Assembly (NCBI GenBank): GCA_038522735.1
Contig: JBCBJX010000004.1
Span: forward strand, 1 to 64,000
DNA: 64,000 nt
Direction: 5' to 3'
From: JBCBJX01 sp038522735
Lineage (GTDB): Bacteria > Pseudomonadota > Alphaproteobacteria > Caulobacterales > Parvularculaceae
The position numbers were made by a program, and so were the translations under genes. Below the pieces are notes generated by a model, which was not told where the DNA came from, did not search any database, and saw nothing but the letters and a program-made list of their open reading frames with translations. Positions 16,719 through 25,279 of this stretch are shown here, piece after piece (the first letter of the stretch is position 1; each line of letters begins with the position of its first letter).

Positions 16719-19061
16719 TTAGAACCGAACCCGAACGCCGCCGCCGTAAATGCGCGGCTCGCCGGCGATGAAGGTCGGAATGCCGAAGGCGTCGCCCGTA
16801 TTGCCGGCGTCGATGATGTACTCTTCATCAAGAACGTTGTTGGCGAACGCGAAGACGCTGTAGCGCCCGTCGGCGTCCTCATAGGCGAGGCGTAAATCAA
16901 GCAGGCCGTACGCCTCCTGACGTTCGTCAGCGTTGGCTGACGTGTCCCCGTCGGCGAGGTCATTGTCGTTGTCGTTGTCAAAGAAGATTTCCGACTGCCA
17001 GACATAGGTCGGCGTGAATTCGAGCGAGCCAGTCGGGAGCGGATAGGACAAGATTGCGCCGATCGAGAACGAATGATCCGGGCTGAGACGGAAACGGTTG
17101 TCCGCGAACTCCTGAGGATTGCCGTCATCGTCCGTGTCGTCGAAGCGCGAGTTGTTGTATGCATACGTTGCGAAGATCTGAGCGAAGTAACTCGGTCGCG
17201 CGATCACCTGACCCTCGAAGCCGTAAGACGTCGCATTGCCCGCGTTGATCGCCTCGGCGAGGCCGGTGAGCGGATTGAGGATCGTCGTCTGGAAGTTCGA
17301 GTACTCGTAGTAAAACGCCGAGCCTTCCGCGATGAGCGCGCCGCCGAGCAGGAGACCCTTCGCGCCGACCTCATAGCTGTCGACCGTTTCGGCGGGAATG
17401 GTCTCGAAGTCGAAAACGCCGGGCCCGGAGCCCGCATTGACCGAGAGAATGTCGGAGTTCCGGCCGCGCGCGTGCGAAGCGAAGATGTTGACGTCGTCCG
17501 TCACCGCATACTGAGCGACCGCCCGCCAGGAGAGCCCGTCGAACGTATTGGAGGTTTCAGCCGACGTGACGCCCGGGACCGCGTTGGTGACGAAGATGCC
17601 GCCGCCGGTGAGCTGCGATACGCCGTCCGGCAATTCGGCGAAGCCGCCGGCTGTCTTGTCGTCATAGGTATAGCGAAGGCCGCCGATGATCTCGAGCCGG
17701 TCGGTGACGCGGAACGTCACATCGCCGTAGACGTCGAACGAGGACGTCTCGCCGGTGTTGCCGAAAATCTCCTGATGGATCGGCTTCAGCGGCTGACCGA
17801 ACAGCGGGCTGAGCGGATTGGCGTTGAAGTTCGGGAAGGCTTCGACAGGCGGCGCGTTCGGCGGGACGAGAAGGCCGGCGAGCAGCGCCTGAACCGCACG
17901 CTCGTCGTACTGGAGCGGAACGTCCTGCTCGCCCTCTTCGAAGAAGTAGTTCGCGCCGACAAACCACGACACCTTGCCGCCGACGTCGAACAGAAGGCGG
18001 AGTTCCTGGCTGTACTGAAGGCCTTCCGCGCCCTCGCCGAACACGAAGAGCGGCAGGGCGAAGCCGTCGGGATCGAAGCTCTCGAAGGAATTGAACTCGC
18101 GCCAGGCGGATACGGACGAGAGCGTGTACGCGTCGCTGATCTGGTAGTCGGCGAGGAGCGTCACGCCGTAAACCTCGCGCTCCAGTCCGAGATCACGGCC
18201 GACAAAGCCGCCGAACGTGTTGAGCGCCGCCGGCTCGCCCGGCTCCAACGACCCGTCCGGCGTCGGAAGAAACGTCCCCGATTTGAACGCCGTCGCGGCG
18301 GGGGTGTCTTCCTGATAGTTCGCGATGAGGTCGGCCGTGAACTGCTCGTTCGGCGTGAAGCGCAGGGCGCCGCGGATTGCGGCGACTTCCTGGCTGTTGA
18401 AGTCCGTGCCGCCGAGGGCGTTTTCGACGTAGCCGTCGCGCGTCTTGTGGCGGAAGGCGATGCGGCCGGCGAGAACGTCCGGGATGATCGCGCCGTTGAT
18501 ATGGCCTTCGACCATGTCGTAGCCGAGATTGCCGACTTCGGCGCCGAAGGAGGCGGAGAACTCCTGGCTCGCCTTCGCCTGGACGATGTTGATGGCCCCG
18601 ATGAGGCCGCCGCGACCGAAGAGCGTCGCCTGCGGACCTTTCGCCACCTCGACCCGCTCGACGTCGAAGAGCTCGACATAGGAGCCGCGCGATCGGGAGA
18701 TCGAGACGCCGTCCTGATAGACGGAGACGCGCGGCTCGATGTTCGCTTCGCCGGAATCCGAGGTGATGCCGCGGATCACGAAGCCGGGATTGTTCGGGCT
18801 CTGCTCTTGAATCTCAAGGCCCGGCACGAAGTCGGCGAGTTCGTCAAACTGCTGCACGCCGATCGTTTCGAGGAAATCACCCGAGTAGGCCGTGACGTTG
18901 ATCGGCACCTCGAGAGAGGACTGGTCGCGCTTCTGGGTGGAGATGACGATGATGGTGTCGTCGACGGCGACGTCCGCGCCCGTCGCATCCTGAGCCGCCG
19001 CGTTCGCGCCGACGAGCGCCAGCGCGCTCGCTCCCTGAAGCAGAAGTTTCATGTCCCTCAT
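16719..19061 (-). CDS. TonB-dependent outer-membrane receptor
   Basis: 780 aa. Signal peptide (GASALALVGANAAAQ) leads to a plug domain (SLEVPINVTAYSG, FVPGLEIQEQSP, GFVIRGI, EVAKGPQATLFGRGGLIGA) and a beta-barrel ending in the outer-membrane C-terminus GGVRVRF. It imports a scarce ligand with TonB energy; the ligand cannot be read from sequence. It sits alone, between a sugar kinase and hisE, with its own terminator and a candidate operator upstream. A second ATG three codons downstream (MKLLLQG) is an alternative start. Confidence 0.93.
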   Translation of the reverse strand: MRDMKLLLQGASALALVGANAAAQDATGADVAVDDTIIVISTQKRDQSSLEVPINVTAYSGDFLETIGVQQFDELADFVPGLEIQEQSPNNPGFVIRGITSDSGEANIEPRVSVYQDGVSISRSRGSYVELFDVERVEVAKGPQATLFGRGGLIGAINIVQAKASQEFSASFGAEVGNLGYDMVEGHINGAIIPDVLAGRIAFRHKTRDGYVENALGGTDFNSQEVAAIRGALRFTPNEQFTADLIANYQEDTPAATAFKSGTFLPTPDGSLEPGEPAALNTFGGFVGRDLGLEREVYGVTLLADYQISDAYTLSSVSAWREFNSFESFDPDGFALPLFVFGEGAEGLQYSQELRLLFDVGGKVSWFVGANYFFEEGEQDVPLQYDERAVQALLAGLLVPPNAPPVEAFPNFNANPLSPLFGQPLKPIHQEIFGNTGETSSFDVYGDVTFRVTDRLEIIGGLRYTYDDKTAGGFAELPDGVSQLTGGGIFVTNAVPGVTSAETSNTFDGLSWRAVAQYAVTDDVNIFASHARGRNSDILSVNAGSGPGVFDFETIPAETVDSYEVGAKGLLLGGALIAEGSAFYYEYSNFQTTILNPLTGLAEAINAGNATSYGFEGQVIARPSYFAQIFATYAYNNSRFDDTDDDGNPQEFADNRFRLSPDHSFSIGAILSYPLPTGSLEFTPTYVWQSEIFFDNDNDNDLADGDTSANADERQEAYGLLDLRLAYEDADGRYSVFAFANNVLDEEYIIDAGNTGDAFGIPTFIAGEPRIYGGGVRVRF

Positions 19062-19132
19062 CCCCGTTCAGCGCTGGCGCGCGTTTCCACCGTGCGGGGG
19101 CGTGTAGGGGGGCTGCGCGAACCTTTTGTGAC

Positions 19133-19152
19133 GATTGTGCTGCGCAACAATC
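19133..19152. promoter_or_regulatory. Candidate operator upstream of the TonB receptor
   Basis: Inverted repeat GATTGT-N8-ACAATC, 72 nt before the receptor start and in the gap after hisE. Arms are 6 bp, typical of a dimeric repressor or activator site. No regulator is identified; it could be chance. Confidence 0.3.
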
Positions 19153-19173
19153 ACGCGAGGCGTGCAGGCCAAT

Positions 19174-19506
19174 TTAGTTTCGACGTGATGCTTTTTCGTC
19201 ATGCCCGGAGACGCCGGTGCGGGCGTTGAGCGCCGCAGCGACCTCGTCCGGCGAAACGCCGGCGGCCGCGAGCATGACGAGGAGGTGGTAGAGAACGTCG
19301 GCGGCCTCGGCCGCAAGATCGTCCCTGTCACCGAGGGCGGCCGCGAGGGCGGCCTCCACCGCCTCCTCGCCGAACTTCTTCGCGCAGCGGGCGGGGCCGG
19401 CGGCGAGTAAGCTCGCGGTGTACGATGCGTCGGGCGCCGCGCCTTTACGCGCTTCGATCGTGCGCCAGAGAGCGGCGAGGGCGGGGCCGAGGGCGTCGTC
19501 TGTCAC
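19174..19506 (-). CDS. hisE: Phosphoribosyl-ATP pyrophosphatase HisE
   Basis: 110 aa. Catalyses step 2 of histidine biosynthesis, PR-ATP to PR-AMP. All-alpha MazG-like fold motifs are AKKFGEEAVEAALAA and DLAAEAADVLYHLLVML, with the E-x2-E and D metal ligands. Starts at GTG overlapping the hisF stop (GTGA). Last gene of hisHAFE. Confidence 0.93.
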   Translation of the reverse strand: MTDDALGPALAALWRTIEARKGAAPDASYTASLLAAGPARCAKKFGEEAVEAALAAALGDRDDLAAEAADVLYHLLVMLAAAGVSPDEVAAALNARTGVSGHDEKASRRN

Positions 19507-20276
19507 GGGGCGTCTCCCGGATCGCGGGCGGGAAGGCCGGCGGCGAGAAGCGCGCGTTTGGCGTCCGCGATCGTGTGCTGACCGTAATGAAAAATCGAGG
19601 CGGCGAGCACCGCCGAGGCCCCGCCCTCCGTCACGCCCTCGACCAGGTGATCGAGGTTTCCAGCGCCGCCCGACGCGATGACGGGGATCGGAACGGCGTC
19701 GCTGACGGCGCGCGTCAGCGAAAGATCGTACCCGGATTTCGAGCCGTCGCCGTCCATGGACGTGAGGAGGATTTCACCGGCGCCGCGACGCGCGACCTCC
19801 TCAGCGAAGGCGACGGCGTCGATCCCGGTCGGCTCCGTTCCGCCGTGGGTGAAGATCTCCCACCGGCTCTCATCGACCCGCTTCGCGTCGATGGCGACGA
19901 CGACGCACTGGCCGCCGAAAGCCAGCGCCGCTTCGTCGACGAGGCCCGGCCGTGCGACGGCGCCCGAATTGATCGAGACTTTATCGGCGCCGGCGAGCAG
20001 GAGGTTTCGCACATCGTCCGCCGTCCGAACGCCGCCGCCGACGGTGAGCGGCGTGAAGCAGCGCTCCGCCGTCGCCCGGACGATCTCGAGCAGCGCGCCG
20101 CGGCCCTCGCGCGTCGCGGAGATGTCGAGAAAACAGATCTCGTCCGCTACTTGCGCGTCGTAACGCTCCGCCGCTTCGACCGGATCGCCCGCGTCGCGCA
20201 GGCCCTCGAACCGCACGCCCTTGACGACGCGGCCCTCGTTCACGTCGAGGCAGGGGATGATGCGGATCTTCAGCAT
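19503..20276 (-). CDS. hisF: Imidazole glycerol phosphate synthase, cyclase subunit HisF
   Basis: 257 aa TIM barrel. With HisH it converts PRFAR plus glutamine-derived ammonia to imidazole glycerol phosphate and AICAR. Motifs are KIRIIPCLDVNEGRVVKGV with the catalytic Asp, LTVGGGVRTADDVRNLL and VIASGGAGNLDHL. Overlaps hisA by 7 nt and hisE by 4 nt. Confidence 0.97.
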   Translation of the reverse strand: MLKIRIIPCLDVNEGRVVKGVRFEGLRDAGDPVEAAERYDAQVADEICFLDISATREGRGALLEIVRATAERCFTPLTVGGGVRTADDVRNLLLAGADKVSINSGAVARPGLVDEAALAFGGQCVVVAIDAKRVDESRWEIFTHGGTEPTGIDAVAFAEEVARRGAGEILLTSMDGDGSKSGYDLSLTRAVSDAVPIPVIASGGAGNLDHLVEGVTEGGASAVLAASIFHYGQHTIADAKRALLAAGLPARDPGDAP

Positions 20277-21010
20277 GCCGCGGCGCGGATCGCTTCGGCG
20301 GGCGACAGCGCTCCCTCGTAGAGCGCGCGGCCGATGACGACGCCGTCGATGCCCGGATGAGCCGTCTTTGCGGCCATAAGGGCGGCGACATCGCCCGCGT
20401 CCTTCACGCCGCCGGAGGCGATGACGGGGATCGACACCACGTCGGCGAGCGCCGCTGTCGCCTCCACATTAACGCCCTGAAGCGCGCCGTCCCGGTCGAT
20501 ATCGGTGAAGATGATCGCGGCGACGCCTGCGTCCTCGAACCGTTTCGCGAGGTCAGCGGCGTCGAGTTCGGAGGTTTCGGCCCAGCCGGAGACGGCGACC
20601 TTGCCGCCACGGGCGTCGACGCCGACGACGATCCGTCCGGGATGCGCCCTCGCGGCGTCGCGCACAAAGTCCGGATCGCGCACGGCCGCGGTGCCGAGAA
20701 CGACCCGGGCGACGCCCCGCTCGAACCAACCCTCGACGGCGCCCATCGTGCGCACCCCGCCGCCGACCTGAACGTCGGCGTCGGTCGTTTCGAGAATTGC
20801 AGAGACCGCATCGGCGTTGCGCGCGTCGCCTGCGAGAGCGCCGTCGAGATCGACCACGTGCAGTTTCGCAAAGCCGGCTTCCGCGAACCGCCGGGCCTGA
20901 TCCGCCGGATCGTCATTGTACGTCGTCGCGGCGTCGAATTCGCCCTTCAGGAGGCGCACGCAGGCGCCGCCCTTGAGGTCGATAGCGGGATAAAGCGTCA
21001 GGGCCGCCAT
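20270..21010 (-). CDS. hisA: ProFAR isomerase HisA
   Basis: 246 aa TIM barrel homologous to HisF, catalysing the Amadori isomerisation of ProFAR to PRFAR. Motifs are LYPAIDLKGGACVRLLKGEF with the general-base Asp, VQVGGGVRTMGAVE, FTDIDRDGALQGVN and VIASGGVKDAGD. Overlaps hisH by 13 nt. Confidence 0.97.
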   Translation of the reverse strand: MAALTLYPAIDLKGGACVRLLKGEFDAATTYNDDPADQARRFAEAGFAKLHVVDLDGALAGDARNADAVSAILETTDADVQVGGGVRTMGAVEGWFERGVARVVLGTAAVRDPDFVRDAARAHPGRIVVGVDARGGKVAVSGWAETSELDAADLAKRFEDAGVAAIIFTDIDRDGALQGVNVEATAALADVVSIPVIASGGVKDAGDVAALMAAKTAHPGIDGVVIGRALYEGALSPAEAIRAAAC

Positions 21011-21645
21011 TTCAGAAATCCTTCCAGGATCTTCAGCCCGAACCCCTGGCTCTTTTCCGGATGGAACTGGGTTCCAAGCGCCGGGCCGCGGCCGACGATC
21101 GCGGCGAACGGACCGCCATAGTCGGCGGTCGCGAGGACGTCGGAGGCCGCGTCCGGGGCGAGATGATAGGAATGTACGAAATAGGCGTGGGGGTCCGCGA
21201 ACGCCGCGGCCGAACGGAGCGCCGGGTGATCGCTTTCAATCGCGACTTCGTTCCAGCCCATGTGCGGCAGCTTCAGCGCAGCGTCCCGGGGTTTCAGGAG
21301 ATCGACCGTTCCCGGAACGATGTCGAGGCCCTGGGTCTCGCCGTGTTCGAGGCCGACGGTCGAGAGGAGCTGCATGCCGACGCACACTCCGAGAAAAGGC
21401 TTCGTCGCGGCGGCTTCACGCACGGCATCCGTCAGGCCGGGCGCAGCGTCGAGGCCGGCCCGGCAGGAGGCGAAGGCGCCGACGCCCGGCAGGATCACCC
21501 TGTCGGCGGCCCGCACCGCATCTGCGTCGCCCGAGACGGCGATCTCGACGGAGAGATCCGCCTCGACCGCAGCGCGGCGCACGGCCTTCTCCGCGGACGG
21601 TAGGTTGCCCGACTTGTAGTCGACGATGACGAGGCGCTCGCTCAT
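20998..21645 (-). CDS. hisH: Imidazole glycerol phosphate synthase, glutaminase subunit HisH
   Basis: 215 aa class-I glutamine amidotransferase. VIVDYKSGNLPSAEKAV opens the protein; the nucleophile elbow is FLGVCVGMQLL, and the catalytic His-Glu pair is in GTQFHPEKSQ. Supplies ammonia to HisF. Probably first gene of a hisHAFE unit, since an intrinsic terminator lies just upstream at 21695-21719. Confidence 0.97.
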   Translation of the reverse strand: MSERLVIVDYKSGNLPSAEKAVRRAAVEADLSVEIAVSGDADAVRAADRVILPGVGAFASCRAGLDAAPGLTDAVREAAATKPFLGVCVGMQLLSTVGLEHGETQGLDIVPGTVDLLKPRDAALKLPHMGWNEVAIESDHPALRSAAAFADPHAYFVHSYHLAPDAASDVLATADYGGPFAAIVGRGPALGTQFHPEKSQGFGLKILEGFLKWRP

Positions 21646-21694
21646 GGATCGGGCGAGCTAGCACGCCGCCCGCCGCTTGGAAAACGGCGCGACG

Positions 21695-21719
21695 AAAAAC
21701 GGCGCCCGCGAGGGCGCCG
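21695..21719 (-). terminator. Intrinsic terminator after the small secreted-protein pair
   Basis: Perfect 8-bp GC stem (21700-21707 against 21712-21719) with a GCGA loop, followed on the minus strand by five T (21699-21695). Lies 26 nt beyond the stop of the second small protein and before hisH, separating the pair from hisHAFE. Confidence 0.75.
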
Positions 21720-21744
21720 CGTTCCGACCTTCAAGCCGTCCGGC

Positions 21745-22002
21745 TCAGGCGCATTCCTCGATCGCGGCCTGGACGAAGTCCGGCGCCGCGTCGAGGTCTT
21801 CCGGCGTTTCGATAGCGAGGATGGCGTCCTTCAGATCCGCGTCTGCGTCGGCCTTCTCGCCGAGGCAGGCGCAGCCCCCGTAACCCGTGTCGTATTTCGC
21901 GGAGAACGCTTCGCAATGGTTCTCGACCTCGTTGGCGAAGGCGGTGGAGACCATGGCGGAAAAGCCAAGCGCAGCGGCGCTCGCGACATAAGCAAGTTTC
22001 AT
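21745..22002 (-). CDS. Small secreted four-cysteine protein A
   Basis: 85 aa. The ATG at 22002 opens a signal peptide cleaved around STAFA-NE, leaving about 62 residues. Pattern: CEAFSAKY, CACLGEKADADADL, AIETPEDLDAAP, and AIEECA at the end (C30, C44, C46, C84). It is a clear paralogue of the neighbouring gene (same CEAF-x-A-x-Y, C-x-CLG, PEDL-x2-AP, AIE-x-C framework), so four conserved cysteines probably form two disulfides or a metal site. No known family recognised. Followed by its own terminator. Confidence 0.72.
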   Translation of the reverse strand: MKLAYVASAAALGFSAMVSTAFANEVENHCEAFSAKYDTGYGGCACLGEKADADADLKDAILAIETPEDLDAAPDFVQAAIEECA

Positions 22003-22027
22003 CTGTCTACTTCCTGTTTCCAATTGT

Positions 22028-22291
22028 TCAGCCGCAGGCCTCGATCGCGTCCAGCACTTTCTGGGGCGCGTCTTCGAGGTCTTCAGGCGAGGTGATTTCA
22101 AGGAGCATCTCATAAAGCTCCGCATCCGCCGCGGCGGCGTCGCCGAGGCATTCGCAATCGATCTCGCCGCCGTATTCAGCCTGGAACGCTTCGCAGCCTT
22201 CCTGGATGTCTTCTTTCGGTCCGGCGGCGGCCGGCGCGAGCATGGTCGCGAGCGCGAGCGCGGCTGCGCTCGTGACGGTGATGACTTTCAT
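22028..22291 (-). CDS. Small secreted four-cysteine protein B
   Basis: 87 aa with signal peptide (SAAALALATMLAPAAAG). The mature part contains CEAFQAEY, CECLGDAAAADAEL, EITSPEDLEDAP and DAIEAC (C33, C46, C48, C86). Tandem paralogue of the next gene on the same strand, 25 nt apart. Both are acidic, small and helical-looking. Function unknown; the pair is placed between hisB and hisH but lacks any link to histidine synthesis. Confidence 0.72.
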   Translation of the reverse strand: MKVITVTSAAALALATMLAPAAAGPKEDIQEGCEAFQAEYGGEIDCECLGDAAAADAELYEMLLEITSPEDLEDAPQKVLDAIEACG

Positions 22292-22412
22292 GGTCGTACC
22301 CCTAGCAGTTGGTTTTGGCGGTTTCGCCCCCGTGAAACACAACGCCTGGGAGAGTGTTCCAAAGCCGGCCGCCCCGTCAAAGGCTTTAAGCGGCCCGTCA
22401 CGCCGGGTGATC

Positions 22413-23021
22413 TCAGGAGCCGAGGGAACCCTTCGTCGAGGGCGAGCCCCCGTCGGAGCGCGGGTCGAACTCGACCGCCGCGCGGAGCGCCCGCGCCGTC
22501 GCCTTGAAGCAGCTCTCGACGATGTGGTGGGTGTTCTCGCCGTAGAGGTTCTCCACGTGCAGGCAGAGGCCGGCGTTCATGGCGAGGGCGTGGAACCACT
22601 CTTTGAAAAGCTCGGTGTCCATCTCGCCGAGCTTCGGGCGCGACAGCTCCACCTTCCAGACGAGATAGGGCCGCTTGGAGACGTCGACGGCGGCGCGCGA
22701 AAGCGTCTCGTCCATGGGGATGTAGGCGTGGCCGAACCGGCGGACGCCTGCAGCGTCGCCGAGGGCTTTGGCGATCGCCATCCCGATGACGATGCCCACG
22801 TCCTCCGTCGTATGGTGCATGTCGATATGGAGATCGCCGTCAGCGCGGACCTTCAGATCGATCATCGAGTGCTTGGAAAAACCCTCCAGCATATGGTCGA
22901 GAAAGCCGATCCCGGTCTCGACATCGTATTCGCCGGACCCGTCGAGATCGACGGCGACGAAGATCTCGGTCTCCTTTGTGCGGCGCTCGACGGTCGCGGC
23001 GCGCGGGGCGGTCTCGCTCAT
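22413..23021 (-). CDS. hisB: Imidazoleglycerol-phosphate dehydratase HisB
   Basis: 202 aa monofunctional HisB, converting IGP to imidazole acetol phosphate. Manganese-binding signatures are GIGFLDHMLEGFSKH, DLHIDMHHTTEDVGI, and, near the C-terminus, AGLCLHVENLYGENTHHIVE. Length is typical of the family without the phosphatase domain. May be read from the same transcript as the glycosyltransferase 73 nt upstream. Confidence 0.96.
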   Translation of the reverse strand: MSETAPRAATVERRTKETEIFVAVDLDGSGEYDVETGIGFLDHMLEGFSKHSMIDLKVRADGDLHIDMHHTTEDVGIVIGMAIAKALGDAAGVRRFGHAYIPMDETLSRAAVDVSKRPYLVWKVELSRPKLGEMDTELFKEWFHALAMNAGLCLHVENLYGENTHHIVESCFKATARALRAAVEFDPRSDGGSPSTKGSLGS

Positions 23022-23094
23022 GGCGGTGTCTCCTTCGGCGGATGAACCATAGAGCAGACCGTTGAAAAATCACCGGCTTTCGAAACGGCCGCCG

Positions 23095-24069
23095 TCAATC
23101 GAGACCAACCTCCACCACCGGCAGCGTGTCGCGCACGAGCTGGACGTGCTCGAGGCGTCGGGAGACGTCGTCGAAGCGGGGGTCGCGGCTCGCCATCGCC
23201 TCGACGCCGAACCAGTCGGGAAACGTGAGGAGCGGCGAGCCGCCGAGCGAGACGACCCGCGCCACGGCGCCTTCAAGACCCAAGAGCTCGACCGGCGCGC
23301 CCTGGGCGACGGGCGCCGTCAGAAACGCCCCGCTCTCCTCAGCCGCCCGCCAGGCCGGCGCATCGGCGAAGGCCTCCGCCGCGCGCGGGTGGGGCGCCCA
23401 GATGACGGGCTCTCCCTTCTCGGCGAACCGCTTGATGAGCCGAAGATAATGATCCTGCTCATCGGCCGCCGCGACGCCGCCGCTGAGATGGAAAGCCGTG
23501 CCGGCGATAAGCGTCGCGCCCCGCACGCCGACGCGCGCCGCCCCGAAGGCGCCGAGGGACCGGCACATTCGCTCGGCCGGGATCCGCTGAACGGGCGCCT
23601 GACGCAGATGGGCCGGCGTCGGCGGGCCGCTGACGGAGAAATAGCAGGCGGCGATGCGCTCGATCAGCCAGCCGGGAACGCTCGGTTTGGCGAAACTGGC
23701 GGGATCCGACGTCGGCGCCGGATCGACCGGCCGGTCGGCGAAAGAGCCGAGCCCCTCGTCGAAAATCATGATCGGCGCGTCGGCGAGCGCTGCGGCGAGG
23801 CGCTTCTCCGGCGGCCGGAACGGGCGGCAGAGCCAGAGCCGGTCGCAGGCGGGAGCGGAGACGGGCGACGTCCCGTCCCAGGCTGCGAACCGCGAAGGCG
23901 GGGCCAACTGTTCGACGGTCCGGCGTGTGAGGGCCGTAAACGGATGATCGAGGGTGAGCTCCGTTTTCATCAGGACGGTCAGATCCGCTGGCGACACGTC
24001 GCTTTCGGCGAGCGCCGCGGCGAAATTCATGGCGCTCGTCGGGCCGGTGACCAGCGCGACGTCAGACAT
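23095..24069 (-). CDS. Sialyltransferase-like glycosyltransferase (putative)
   Basis: 324 aa. Not confidently placed, but it has the two short motifs shared by bacterial sialyl- and polysialyltransferases of the GT-B type: D/E-D/E-G in IMIFDEGLGSF and HP in VIWAPHPRAAEAF, followed by a serine-rich turn VVSLGGSPLLTF near the C-terminus. N-terminal VALVTGPTSAMNFAAAL fits the first Rossmann strand. No membrane segments. Overlaps the upstream sulfotransferase by 8 nt, so the two form a glycan-building and decorating unit. Donor sugar unknown. Confidence 0.6.
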   Translation of the reverse strand: MSDVALVTGPTSAMNFAAALAESDVSPADLTVLMKTELTLDHPFTALTRRTVEQLAPPSRFAAWDGTSPVSAPACDRLWLCRPFRPPEKRLAAALADAPIMIFDEGLGSFADRPVDPAPTSDPASFAKPSVPGWLIERIAACYFSVSGPPTPAHLRQAPVQRIPAERMCRSLGAFGAARVGVRGATLIAGTAFHLSGGVAAADEQDHYLRLIKRFAEKGEPVIWAPHPRAAEAFADAPAWRAAEESGAFLTAPVAQGAPVELLGLEGAVARVVSLGGSPLLTFPDWFGVEAMASRDPRFDDVSRRLEHVQLVRDTLPVVEVGLD

Positions 24070-24619
24070 CGTAGCCGAGCGCTTCGAAATCCTTCGCGTA
24101 GTAGCGCTCGGCGCGGCGCACGATGTCGGACCCGGCATGCTCTCGCCAGTGACCGCGATCGGTCTTGCGTTCCTCCGGCAAGTCCTGCGCATGCAGCTCC
24201 AACTTCTCCAGAATGCAGGCGACGTCCTCCGTATACCGCTCATGTCGGCCGATGAATTCAGCCGCCGCGAGACAGTTGAACGGGTGCGTCTGGGGGATCG
24301 CGTGGTGGCGGATGCGTTCCGGCGTGTTGCTGCGCCGCTCGTCGAAAATGATCGTCTCGTCCTCGACCACGTCCATGAAGGCGGAAAGATCGCCGTCATA
24401 GCGGCGAAGCTGGCGAAAATCCGACCAGGCCGAGACCAGACGGTCGATCGGGTGACGCACGAACGCGAAGGAAAAAAGGCCCGCCCAGTCGTCCGGGACC
24501 CGGCCGAACTCCGGGCCGTCATAGCGCCCCTCCCAGAGCCCCTGGCGGATGGAGCTGCCGCCCGTCTTCGGAATGTGGATGAAGACGCAGTCCGGGTCCT
24601 TCAGACGGAAATTTGACAT
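24062..24619 (-). CDS. Sulfotransferase family protein
   Basis: 185 aa. The PAPS-binding loop is VFIHIPKTGGSSIRQGL (5'-phosphosulfate motif), and the 3'-phosphate motif is FSFAFVRHPIDRLVSAWSD, both typical of carbohydrate sulfotransferases of the sulfotransferase-2 type. Short for the family but complete. Upstream partner of the sialyltransferase-like gene. Probably sulfates a cell-surface glycan; acceptor unknown. Confidence 0.82.
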   Translation of the reverse strand: MSNFRLKDPDCVFIHIPKTGGSSIRQGLWEGRYDGPEFGRVPDDWAGLFSFAFVRHPIDRLVSAWSDFRQLRRYDGDLSAFMDVVEDETIIFDERRSNTPERIRHHAIPQTHPFNCLAAAEFIGRHERYTEDVACILEKLELHAQDLPEERKTDRGHWREHAGSDIVRRAERYYAKDFEALGYDV

Positions 24620-24730
24620 GGGCGCCGCCGGCTTCGATCACCGCGCGGGCGCTCGCCCGCACCGGTTTTGGAAAGAGACCGCGGACCATAAATGAGTCCG
24701 GCCATCAATTGCACGCTCAGGAGATCCGAC

Positions 24731-25279
24731 TTGGCAGACAGCCCCCTCATGCACGGAACCACCATCCTCGCCGTCCGCCGCGACGGGGTCGTCTGCGTCG
24801 GCGGCGACGGTCAGGTCTCCCTCGGTCAGACGGTGATGAAGGGCGATGCGAAGAAGGTGCGCCGGCTCGGCGACGGATCGGTGATCGCGGGTTTCGCCGG
24901 CGCCACGGCGGACGCCTTCGCCCTGCTGGAGCGGCTCGAGGCGAAGCTCGAGCGCCATCCGAAGCAACTCGCCCGCGCCTGCGTCGAGCTTGCGAAGGAC
25001 TGGCGGACGGACCGGGCGCTGCGCCGCCTCGAGGCGATGATGATCGTCGCGGACAAAGAAACGACGCTCACCCTTTCCGGCGTCGGCGACGTGCTGGAGC
25101 CCGAAGACGGCCTCGTCGCCATCGGCTCCGGCGGCGAATACGCGCGCGCCGCCGCCCGAGCGCTGTTCAACGAAACCGATCTCTCTGCGGAGGAGATCGT
25201 CCGCAAAGCGATCGGCATCGCGGCCGATATCTGCGTCTACACGAACGACCGGCTGACGGTGGAGACGATCGAAGCCTAG
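24731..25279 (+). CDS. hslV: ATP-dependent protease proteolytic subunit HslV
   Basis: 182 aa N-terminal-nucleophile threonine peptidase. TTG at 24731 is chosen because AGGAG sits 7 nt upstream; ATG at 24749 has no ribosome-binding site. Short propeptide MADSPLMHG is followed by TTILAVRRDG, exposing Thr10 as nucleophile after processing. Further motifs are VGGDGQVSLGQTVMKG and GSGGEYARAAARAL. Twelve subunits dock with HslU hexamers. Unusually, hslU is 2.4 kb away with two opposite-strand genes between. Shares CTAG as stop with the convergent gene. Confidence 0.95.
   Translation: MADSPLMHGTTILAVRRDGVVCVGGDGQVSLGQTVMKGDAKKVRRLGDGSVIAGFAGATADAFALLERLEAKLERHPKQLARACVELAKDWRTDRALRRLEAMMIVADKETTLTLSGVGDVLEPEDGLVAIGSGGEYARAAARALFNETDLSAEEIVRKAIGIAADICVYTNDRLTVETIEA

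Noticed and set aside
17073..19229. 718-codon open frame on the plus strand opposite the TonB receptor
   Set aside because: Charged, low-complexity translation typical of antisense in high-GC DNA; the minus frame has complete receptor motifs and a terminator.
20860..20880. CACGTG in hisA and other single CACGTG hexamers as parS
   Set aside because: Flanking bases do not extend the ParB palindrome; only the mnmE-mnmG and mnmG sites do.
21695..22291. Small secreted pair as a toxin-antitoxin or bacteriocin
   Set aside because: Both have signal peptides and are paralogous to each other; no immunity, export or antitoxin-like gene is adjacent.
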